Positions 53,401-59,551 of a stretch of 64,000 nucleotides of DNA are shown piece after piece. The translations under genes and the position numbers were made by a program. Position 1 is the stretch's first letter. Each line of letters begins with the position of its first letter. Source of the DNA: GCA-002050365 sp964237235 (lineage in GTDB: Bacteria > Acidobacteriota > Blastocatellia > Pyrinomonadales > Pyrinomonadaceae); contig CAXSGY010000016.1 of the NCBI GenBank assembly GCA_964237235.1, positions 1 to 64,000 of the forward strand, in the 5' to 3' direction. The notes beneath the pieces were generated by a model. The model was given only the letters and a program-made list of their open reading frames with translations, did no database searches and was not told the DNA's origin.

Positions 53401-54107
53401 TCAATCGAAGGAAATAACAAAATCGTGCGATTTGAACCGGTATCGTTGTTATTCGCGCCGTCGGTTAAAAACAGATTGCTTTGCGCCGAGTTTCCGTTGA
53501 CCGAAAAATCAACTCCGCCGAACAAACCTTTGCTTTTGCTGTCAAAGTTATTTGCCGCCGACACGCCGGGCTGTAATTGTGTCAGCTGCACGAAGCTGCG
53601 ACCGTTCAGCGGCAGCTCGCGTACCTGTTCGCCGGAAACGACTTCGCCGACCGCGCCGGACTGCGTTTCGACCTGCACCGCGTCAGCCGTAATTTCGACG
53701 ACTTCGGAAACCTGGCCGATTTGCAGGGCGACATCTTGTCTGGTCGTGTTGGCGACGTTGACCACGACATCGGCAATCGCTGTTTCCTTGAAGCCGGATT
53801 TAGTTACCGAGACGCGGTAAGTTCCGACGGCTAAATTCGGCAGCGAATAGTTGCCGTCCGAACTCGTCGTCACGGTGCGTTTTTCGCCGTTCGCCGTATT
53901 TGTTATGGTTACGGTCGCGTCGGGAACCGCCGCGCCGCTCTGGTCGGCGACGTTACCGGATAGTTGTCCCGTCGTCGAAGTTTGCGCCGCAACCGCTGAT
54001 ATCAGCGACAACGCAAACAGCAAAATCATTCCCGTCTTTAACATAAAACTATTTTGCAGAACCGCCGCTCGAAGAGCCGGATTTAGCAAAGGACGCTTCT
54101 TATTCAT
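50499..54107 (-). CDS. Oar-like TonB-dependent outer-membrane receptor
   Basis: A 1202-residue receptor. GGAGGA lies 7 bases before the ATG. The signal is extended: a basic 20-residue lead, then MLKTGMILLFALSLISAVAA. Residues about 45-130 form a carboxypeptidase-regulatory-like (CarboxypepD_reg) domain (GQLSGNVADQSGAAVPDATVTITNT...). The plug follows (VQVETQSGAVGEVVSGEQVRELPLNGRSFVQL) and then a long beta barrel ending EIQYAIKFNF with a C-terminal Phe, as needed for outer-membrane insertion. Oar-like receptors are the acidobacterial counterpart of SusC and probably import oligosaccharides or peptides. Transcribed alone; divergent from the GH5 mannanase gene across a 363-base promoter region. 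Confidence 0.92.
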   Translation of the reverse strand: MNKKRPLLNPALRAAVLQNSFMLKTGMILLFALSLISAVAAQTSTTGQLSGNVADQSGAAVPDATVTITNTANGEKRTVTTSSDGNYSLPNLAVGTYRVSVTKSGFKETAIADVVVNVANTTRQDVALQIGQVSEVVEITADAVQVETQSGAVGEVVSGEQVRELPLNGRSFVQLTQLQPGVSAANNFDSKSKGLFGGVDFSVNGNSAQSNLFLTDGANNNDTGSNRTILLFPSIEAIAEFKSLRNSYGPEYGQAAGAVISIVTRGGSNQFHGSGFYFGRNDALNAAEFFANKNGNGRDALKRNDYGFSLGGPIIKNRLFFFYSQEWNKEIRGQSRFGRVPTAAERAGDFRESVTRPTCQLNAIGGGRPGTGTNVIPQAQISAAGVALTQLFPLPNRAFDSDCHNWSMSANSPINFREENVRIDYNLNAKNKIFGRYTKDDWSNAFPILQGNLWGDDAFPAVESSWAQPSQQFAAKLTSTLGSTAINDIQFSYSANRINIDPGSGADINRSINQAIPGYYPDSVKVNGVDRPHPVFWGGIAPFNYGSGQDLWAQLPFRNALDIYTIRDDASKVYGNHTFKVGFLYDTAGKNEDSGPSNETPQFWGSAGSTQANGANSGNYLADVLTKGSLFGFGETNTMAVGQARYKNLEFYFGDTWKVRPNVTLELGARYSLLFEPYDKRNLISSFDGSLYNPARPATDPCNGLVVPKGTNPCAGIAGASTPAEFSNRSLRRNNYKNLAPRLGIAWDVFSNGKTAVRAGFGQFYLRERISPVFGALTQNSPFAATVGGQRTLDGTVFSGLGAASNGSPKYAFSPEPDTPYSLQFNFSVGQQLYKDTVLEVGYVGNRARKQLTHSDINQVLQQNQVAAAFAGDANAVNALRPYSNYASIYQFERNGRADYDSLQVLFRTRLAKSLNFQAAYTLSRSQADFGLNDSSGGSSAFAVLDRNNRNLDFAESDINRPNIFVANLIYNLPVFKESNPFVRTLIGGWEVATIVQVSSGTSLTPQLSATGLQYLYGFDTTTTPGTSIPLYRGFQAGITGTGTNVANQRPLRVDGVPCSANGNDVTRFFGPESFTLNGYKIGQTIPRKTTCLGSPTKNVDFSVYKNFAPSFIKNSFFGEAARIQLRLEFFNAFNTPQFRGDSIPLLFSSNGTVVCGNVNTPCSATNNTITGITGTGVNGNFGQAAKTRGGREIQYAIKFNF

Positions 54108-54312
54108 AGAAATTCCTCCGAACTTTAGATCACTTAAATTTTGAATTCTTCAATGTAGAACGATTATTTCAGGCAGCTAAAAATTGCTTTTACTACTTAA
54201 ATATCAAAAAGACTTTTGTAAAATACGGAAAGCCGAAATATTTGCTTCGATTTTGCAAAACAAACCGGAGACGAATAATTTTCGGAAAGAAAATAAATTG
54301 TTAATAAAAACT

Positions 54313-54340
54313 TTGTTGTATGACCTAACAAAAGTTAATA
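54313..54340 (+). promoter_or_regulatory. Candidate sigma-70-like promoter for GH5
   Basis: TTGTTG (54313-54318), a 16-base spacer and TTAATA (54335-54340) fit a weak -35/-10 pair upstream of the GH5 start at 54471. The region is AT-rich, so chance matches are likely. Confidence 0.25.
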
Positions 54341-54401
54341 TGAAATTAATGTATTGTCAAGAAGTTTTTGGTATTTTGTGAAAATTCTTTTTGAGAAAAT
54401 T

Positions 54402-54426
54402 TTTGCCGAAAAAATTTGCCGAAAAA
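54402..54426. promoter_or_regulatory. 12-base direct repeat upstream of GH5
   Basis: TTTGCCGAAAAA at 54402-54413 is repeated at 54415-54426 (13-base periodicity), directly followed by GTAAACGCTTTC. It sits 45-69 bases before the GH5 ATG, where an operator or activator site would be expected. Confidence 0.35.
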
Positions 54427-54470
54427 GTAAACGCTTTCTATTTTAAATATTTACCGACGAGGAGCAATTT

Positions 54471-55829
54471 ATGAACCGAATAAATTTTCTGAAAATCGCG
54501 CTTGCCGCCGTTTGTCTTTTTGCTTTCGCCTTCGTGTTTTCGCCGTTTTCAAACGAAGTTTTCGCCCAAACGAATTTGTTTGTCACCGTCAAAAATCATC
54601 AATTTTACGTCGGCGGCAAGCCATATTATTTTATCGGAACAAATTATTGGTACGGTTCTTTTCTGGGATTGGAAAAAGATAAAAAGCGCGGCATCGAACG
54701 GCTTCGCAAAGAGCTTGATTTCTTAAAGGCGAACGGCGTCGACAATCTGCGAATCATCGCCGGCGCGGAAGGTTCCGGGTTAATTAACGGCGTGTCGCGC
54801 GTCAAACCGCCTCTGCAAAACGAACAGGGAAAATTTGACGAAAGCGTTCTTGACGGCTTGGATTTAATTCTCGCCGAAATGAACAAGCGCGATATGAAGG
54901 CGATTGTTTTTTTGAGCAACAACTGGGAATGGAGCGGCGGTTTTCAGCAGTATCTGATCTGGAACAAGCTCGTTCCCGACGAGCAGAAAACCAGAAAATT
55001 AACCTGGGACGAGCAGCGCGACATCGTGGCGAAATTTTACGGTTGCCAGCCGTGCAAGGAAAGCTACAACAAACAGGTCAATTTGATTTTGAACCGCACG
55101 AATAAGATCAACGGCGTAAAATACACCAATGAGCCGGCGGTGATGGCTTGGGAACTTGCCAATGAACCGCGCCCGATGCGCGCCTTCGCGGTGAATGATT
55201 ACAAAAAATGGATTGCGGATGTTGCCGCGATGATTAAGGCGAAAGACAAAAATCATCTCGTCTGTATCGGACACGAAGGCTTGATGGGAACGGAAAGTTT
55301 GCCGCTGTTCGAGGAAATTCACGCCGACAAAAACATTGATTATTTGACGATTCACATCTGGGCGAAAAATTGGGGCTGGTTTAAGGAGGATAAAGTGGCG
55401 GAGGGCTTTCCGAACGTCGTCGAAAGAGCGACCGCGTATCTCGAACAGCATCTAGCCGTCGCCGAGAAATTAAATAAACCTTTAGTCATCGAAGAATTCG
55501 GTTTGCCGCGCGACAGACAGTCGTTCGCCGTCAATTCGCCGACCGCTCTGCGCGACGACTATTACGGCAAATTTTTCTCGCGTCTCGCCGCGAGCGCAAA
55601 GTCGGACGGTTACCTGGCGGGCGCGGCTTTCTGGGCGTTCGGCGGGCAGGCGCGACCGATTCCGAAACAGATTTTCTGGAAGGACGGCGACGAATATATG
55701 GGCGATCCGCCGATGGAAGAACAGGGTTTGAATACAGTTTTCGACAGCGATCAAAGCACCTGGAAAATTATCAATTCTTACGGCAAAAATTTGAATGTCG
55801 GCAAATCCGCAAAAAAAATCGGCGAGTAA
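54471..55829 (+). CDS. GH5 endo-beta-1,4-mannanase-like (subfamily 7 type)
   Basis: A 452-residue exported enzyme. GAGGAG lies 7 bases upstream of the ATG. The signal ends SNEVFAQ. The barrel begins FYVGGKPYYFIGTNYWYGSFL, continues with VFLSNNWEWSGGFQQYL, the acid/base Glu232 in ELANEPRP, HIWAKNWGW and the nucleophile Glu342 in IEEFGLPRD. The pattern NYWY... LANEPRP... EEFG is that of mannan endo-hydrolases. It would make manno-oligosaccharides for the GH2 mannosidase and expose galactose branches for GH27. Probably co-transcribed with GH28 or with its own promoter, divergent from an Oar-like receptor that may import its products. Confidence 0.92.
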   Translation: MNRINFLKIALAAVCLFAFAFVFSPFSNEVFAQTNLFVTVKNHQFYVGGKPYYFIGTNYWYGSFLGLEKDKKRGIERLRKELDFLKANGVDNLRIIAGAEGSGLINGVSRVKPPLQNEQGKFDESVLDGLDLILAEMNKRDMKAIVFLSNNWEWSGGFQQYLIWNKLVPDEQKTRKLTWDEQRDIVAKFYGCQPCKESYNKQVNLILNRTNKINGVKYTNEPAVMAWELANEPRPMRAFAVNDYKKWIADVAAMIKAKDKNHLVCIGHEGLMGTESLPLFEEIHADKNIDYLTIHIWAKNWGWFKEDKVAEGFPNVVERATAYLEQHLAVAEKLNKPLVIEEFGLPRDRQSFAVNSPTALRDDYYGKFFSRLAASAKSDGYLAGAAFWAFGGQARPIPKQIFWKDGDEYMGDPPMEEQGLNTVFDSDQSTWKIINSYGKNLNVGKSAKKIGE

Positions 55830-55844
55830 AAAAAACTATACGAA

Positions 55845-55908
55845 ATAGCTGAAAGGTGATTGCTGATAAGTGATGGATTTTATTTTCCATTTATCATCTT
55901 TCAGCTAT
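55845..55908. repeat. Imperfect inverted repeat between GH5 and GH28
   Basis: ATAGCTGAAAGGTGAT (55845-55860) pairs with ATCATCTTTCAGCTAT (55893-55908), one mismatch. A second inner dyad has ATGGA (55873-55877) with TCCAT (55886-55890). No T tract follows. Another member of the set of long intergenic dyads in the window. Confidence 0.65.
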
Positions 55909-55971
55909 CAATTATTCCGAAAGCCATCTTTCATCAAACTGAAATTTGCAGCGAATCCGAACGGGAAAATT

Positions 55972-57561
55972 ATGAAATCGTTATCAAAAAAATATCTGAC
56001 GATTCATTTTTTGATTTTCATTTTTTGCGCCGCCAATTTCGCGCAATCGAAAGTTTTCGACATCACCGCTTACGGCGGTATCGGCGACGGCAAAACCGTT
56101 AATACGCGGGCTTTGCAAACGGCGATTGACGAATGCAGCAAAAACGGCGGCGGGACGGTTTTCATTCCGCCAGGCATTTTCGTCATCGGAACGGTTTATT
56201 TAAAAAGCAACACGCATCTTTATTTGCAGAACGGCGCAATCGTTCGCGGCAGCTCTAATCTGAACGATTACGAACCTTACACGCCGGAAAAACCGTATGT
56301 TCCGATTCACAAAGGAATGTTTTTCGCCGAAGATGCCGAGAACATCACGATCAGCGGCGAAGGGCAGATTGACGGCAACGGCGATGCGTTTTTTGAATTG
56401 GATAAAGCGAAAAAGCTCGATTCGGCGACCACGCGTTTTACCCGTCAAAAAGACGATTTTCGCCGCGTCGCGGCGGGCATCGGCGACGGTCCGGTCGTGC
56501 CGAAAGACCGCCCGTATCAGATGTTCGTTTTCAGCCGTTGCCGCCGCGTTACCGTCAAAGACGTTTTCATCACCAACGCGCCGTTCTGGTGTCTGCACAT
56601 CGCCGATTCGGACGCGGTGCATATCAGCGGCATACGCTTGTGGAATAATCTGCTCGCGCCGAACGCCGACGGCATTGACATCACGAGTTCAAACAACGTC
56701 ATCGTTGACAACTGTGATATTCGCACCGGCGACGATTCGATTATCGTCGCCGGTTACAACCATCATTTTGAAATTCCCGGCTTCAAACGTCTGCGCCACG
56801 AATCGAACAACGTCGTCGTGTCTAATTGTCATCTGCAATCGGCTTCGAGCGCGATTCGCATCGGTTTTTTAGATCAGAATTCGGTTAAGAACATTCACTT
56901 CAGCAACATTAACATCACCAATTCGACGCGCGGCATCGGCATTTTTCTGCGCGACGAAGGCTCTCTGGAAAACATTACTTTTTCCGACGTTTACATCGAA
57001 ACGAAACTTCGCACCGGCGACTGGTGGGGCAACGGCGAGCCGATTCATATTTCGGCGATTCGCGGCAACGAAGCGGTCGCTCTGGGAAAAATCCGCAAGG
57101 TGAAATTCAATCACATCATTGCCAGAGGCGAAGCCGGAATGCTCGTTTACGGCACGCCGGAAAGCGTGATCGAAGACATCGTTTTCGATGACGTGGATTT
57201 TGAAATCACGGACAGCCCGCTCAATGATGTCGCAGGCGGCAACATAGATTTGCGCGGCGTTCTCGGCGAGAAAAATCAAATATTCGCCAGAGACATTCCG
57301 GGAGTTTTGGCGCAGTATGTCAACAATTTGACGATCAACGATTTCAAATTGCGCTGGACAAATACGCGCGCCGATTTTTTCACGCACGGCATCGAGGCGA
57401 ATGATTTCAAAAATTTGCGAATTACGAATTTTGACGGAACAGCCGCGCCGAATAATCCGAAAGCGTTTCCCATCGAAATCAAAAACGGCGACGGTTTTAC
57501 GACTGATTTCAATCGAAAAAACGTTCGCCGCATTGACGTTGCGAATTTAAAGTTTCTCTAA
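55972..57561 (+). CDS. GH28 polygalacturonase-like glycosidase
   Basis: A 529-residue exported enzyme. ATG 55972 begins MKSLSKKYLTIHFLIFIFCAANFAQ, a good signal; the frame runs back to 55870 over an inverted repeat and that part is not coding. The N-terminus FDITAYGGIGDGKTVNTRALQTAID is the GH28 opening. The three catalytic aspartates are seen at correct spacing: Asp233 in NADGIDI and Asp254-Asp255 in TGDDSI (21 and 1 residues apart, as in fungal polygalacturonase). The usual GHG motif is replaced, the equivalent strand reading SASSAIRIGF, so substrate binding differs. Likely acts on pectin-derived or other uronic-acid oligomers. Confidence 0.88.
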   Translation: MKSLSKKYLTIHFLIFIFCAANFAQSKVFDITAYGGIGDGKTVNTRALQTAIDECSKNGGGTVFIPPGIFVIGTVYLKSNTHLYLQNGAIVRGSSNLNDYEPYTPEKPYVPIHKGMFFAEDAENITISGEGQIDGNGDAFFELDKAKKLDSATTRFTRQKDDFRRVAAGIGDGPVVPKDRPYQMFVFSRCRRVTVKDVFITNAPFWCLHIADSDAVHISGIRLWNNLLAPNADGIDITSSNNVIVDNCDIRTGDDSIIVAGYNHHFEIPGFKRLRHESNNVVVSNCHLQSASSAIRIGFLDQNSVKNIHFSNINITNSTRGIGIFLRDEGSLENITFSDVYIETKLRTGDWWGNGEPIHISAIRGNEAVALGKIRKVKFNHIIARGEAGMLVYGTPESVIEDIVFDDVDFEITDSPLNDVAGGNIDLRGVLGEKNQIFARDIPGVLAQYVNNLTINDFKLRWTNTRADFFTHGIEANDFKNLRITNFDGTAAPNNPKAFPIEIKNGDGFTTDFNRKNVRRIDVANLKFL

Positions 57562-57565
57562 AAAA

Positions 57566-58138
57566 TCAACTTCTCCCGACGCCGAGCGCGTCGGCGACGC
57601 GGTTGATGTAATTGAACCACGAAGCAATCAAAGTGATTTGCAAAATCGCCTGATCGTCGAAGCCGTTGGCGCGCAGGCGTTCGTGCCAGCCGGGATGAAT
57701 TTTCGTCGCGTCTTTCGTTAATTGCACGACGTAATCGCACATCACGCGCTCGGCTTTGGTAATCGGCGCGTTTTCGTAATCGGTCTTCAGCTTTGAAATC
57801 AAATCGTCATCCAAAGTTACGCGACGCAGAAACTCTGCGTGAGATTCGAGTCAGTAAAAACAATCGTTGGTCACCGAAACCATCGTCGCAATCATTTCGT
57901 GCTGCCGACGCGCAAGCGGCAAATCCGGCGACATCATCGCGCTGAACGCCGAAAAAGAATGATACAGCGCGTCGGGAATCAACGTGTGCGAATCAACGAT
58001 TGATTCGTTAATCGGACTCGACGGATCATCCGACATCGGTGTCGCATATTCCTGCGGATAACTCATCCGCGTTTTCATCAAAATTTCTTGCAGATTCGCG
58101 TCCGCGTCTTCGTATTTGATTGTTTTTATCCAAGCCAT
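57566..58138 (-). CDS. AhpD-like peroxidase-related protein with in-frame TGA (probable selenoprotein)
   Basis: A single reading frame of 190 residues interrupted only by TGA at 57851-57853 (codon 96). Reading through gives NDCFY-U-LESHAEFLRRVTL, so the TGA stands at the second Cys of the AhpD catalytic motif CxxCxxxH, as C93-x-x-U96 with His100. Both flanks belong to the uncharacterised peroxidase-related family: MAWIKTIKYEDAD and ARRQHEMIATMVSVTNDC before, and KAERVMCDYVVQLTKDA and GFDDQAILQITLIASWFNYINR after. A SECIS-like hairpin starts 10 bases after the TGA (57824-57840). Start ATG 58136-58138 is chosen because the longer frame overlaps the permease gene. It would reduce peroxides or act as a thiol/selenol oxidoreductase in the cytosol. 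Alternatives are a nonsense mutation or sequencing error. Confidence 0.8.
57824..57840 (-). promoter_or_regulatory. Candidate bacterial SECIS element
   Basis: Read on the minus strand, ACGCAG-AGTTT-CTGCGT forms a perfect 6-bp stem with a 5-base loop, starting 10 bases after the TGA at 57851-57853. The loop has G as its second base, 18 bases from the TGA. Bacterial SECIS elements are known as short hairpins directly downstream of UGA with a conserved G near the start of the apical loop, which SelB recognises. Position, stem and loop all fit. Confidence 0.65.
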
Positions 58139-58154
58139 ATTTCGATTTTGGATT

Positions 58155-59459
58155 TTAGATTTCGGATTTTGGATTTGCTTTGAAAAATAAATAATAAACC
58201 GGAATGCCGAGCAGAACAACCGCCGCGCCGAGAAAACTTTCCTGCGGATTTCGCATTGCGATCATCAGCAAAACGAGCGCGGTCACGACGAGAAAAAACA
58301 GCGGCGTGAACGGGTAACAAACCGTTTTGTAGCCGTCGAATTCCCGGCGGTGAATCTTAAAAATTCCGGCGACGACGAGCGCGATAAACAACACGACGAC
58401 GAAAAAAAAGTAGGAAAGAATCTGCTCGAAATTTCCCGCCAAAACTAAAATCGAAGCGAGAACGATCTGCACGATAATCGCGCGGTGCGGCGTGTTAAAA
58501 CGCGGGTGCGGCTCGCCGAACCGTTTGAAAAATAAATCGTCGCGCGCCATCGCATAATATACGCGCGGCGCGAGCATCAGATAGGCGATTAAAGTTCCGA
58601 GAATCGAAATAATAACAATCGCCGCAAAAACAACGCCGCCGATTTTGCCGAACAAAGCCTCGCCCGCCTGCGCCGCAAAAGTTTCGTCGGTCGTCACCGC
58701 CAAGAGCGGCACGAGATAAAAGAAAACCGCGCTCGTCAAAATATAAACGAGCGTAATAATTATCACGCCGACGACCAAAGCCCGCGGCAAATTCCGCTGC
58801 GGATTTTCGATTTCGCCGGCGACGCGCGTCACTTCCCACCAACCGGCGAACGCGAAAAACGCGCCGACGATGCCGCCCGCGAACGCGCCGAACGTGTCTG
58901 TCGGAACGGCGAAAAACGGTTGAAAATTTTGCCAGTTGCCGAAGCCGCCCAGGAATCCGTACAAAATAATAAAAAGCAAAGTTCCGATTTTCAGAACGGT
59001 TAAAATTTTGAGAAAATTCGCGCCCATTCGCGCGCCGAAAATATTTATTAAGCCGACAATGACAATAATCGAAATCGCTAAAATCTTTTTTCCGAACGGC
59101 GAAAATTCGATCAAATATCCGGCGTAACCAGCCAGACCGACACCGAAAATTGCCGTCAAGCCCGGATCAAGCACGAGCAGAACCATCCAGCCGTAAAGAA
59201 ACGCCGTGCCGCGCCCATAAATTTCGCGCAGGTAAACATAACTGCCGCCCGCTTCGGGAAATCTGGCGGCGAGTTCGCCGTAACACAACGCGCCGCTCAA
59301 AGTCATCGCGCCCATCAAAATCCAAATCGCCAAAAGCCAAAACGGCGAGCCGACCGATTTTGCCATTCCTGCCGGAGTCAGAAAAATTCCGACGGCGATG
59401 ACCTGCCCGACAATGAAAGCCGTCGCCGTCCAGATTCCGAATTGCCGTTTAAGCTGCAT
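58155..59459 (-). CDS. APC-superfamily amino-acid permease
   Basis: A 434-residue inner-membrane transporter with about 12 transmembrane helices. The first helix carries VGQVIAVGIFLTPAGMAKSVGSP, the unwound helix-1 motif (GIFLTPAG) of the LAT/cationic amino-acid branch. It is followed by LSGALCYGELAARFPEAGGSYVYLREIYG, and FAFAGWWEVTRVAGEIENPQRNLPRAL in helix 6 and loop. Length is usual for bacterial APC permeases. It exchanges or imports amino acids; the exact substrate is not predictable. The AhpD-like gene follows after 16 bases, so they may share a transcript. Confidence 0.88.
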   Translation of the reverse strand: MQLKRQFGIWTATAFIVGQVIAVGIFLTPAGMAKSVGSPFWLLAIWILMGAMTLSGALCYGELAARFPEAGGSYVYLREIYGRGTAFLYGWMVLLVLDPGLTAIFGVGLAGYAGYLIEFSPFGKKILAISIIVIVGLINIFGARMGANFLKILTVLKIGTLLFIILYGFLGGFGNWQNFQPFFAVPTDTFGAFAGGIVGAFFAFAGWWEVTRVAGEIENPQRNLPRALVVGVIIITLVYILTSAVFFYLVPLLAVTTDETFAAQAGEALFGKIGGVVFAAIVIISILGTLIAYLMLAPRVYYAMARDDLFFKRFGEPHPRFNTPHRAIIVQIVLASILVLAGNFEQILSYFFFVVVLFIALVVAGIFKIHRREFDGYKTVCYPFTPLFFLVVTALVLLMIAMRNPQESFLGAAVVLLGIPVYYLFFKANPKSEI

Positions 59460-59464
59460 AAGTT

Positions 59465-59551
59465 AGAAATGGAAAATGGATAATGGATAATGAAGAAATT
59501 CTTAAATTTTCCATTTTCCATTTTCCATTTTTTTCCATTTTCCATTTTCCG
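59465..59551. repeat. Simple repeat of TTTTCCA words with inverted partner
   Basis: Between the permease start and the second TonB-receptor stop, ATTTTCC-type 7-mers recur six times (59508-59551). An inverted block GGAAAATGGATAATGG lies at 59471-59486, so the two can pair. Probably a slippage-prone spacer, possibly ending the receptor transcript. Confidence 0.55.

Larger units (their letters stand above)
54108..54470. other. 363-base AT-rich divergent promoter region
   Basis: No gene seen; small frames are AT-rich and lack ribosome sites. It lies between the divergent TonB receptor and GH5 mannanase genes, so it likely co-regulates uptake and hydrolysis. It contains a candidate -35/-10 pair (54313-54340), a 12-base direct repeat (54402-54426) and GTAAACGCTTTC just after it. 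Confidence 0.55.

Noticed and set aside
57566..57814. Stand-alone 82-residue gene downstream of the AhpD-like N-terminal half
   Set aside because: It is in the same frame as the upstream half, lacks a ribosome site, and begins in the middle of the conserved domain. Read-through of the TGA as Sec explains both parts better.
59465..59551. Phase-variable tract controlling a gene
   Set aside because: The repeat lies after the receptor stop and only the permease start is nearby on the other side. Position does not suit promoter or frame switching of either gene.
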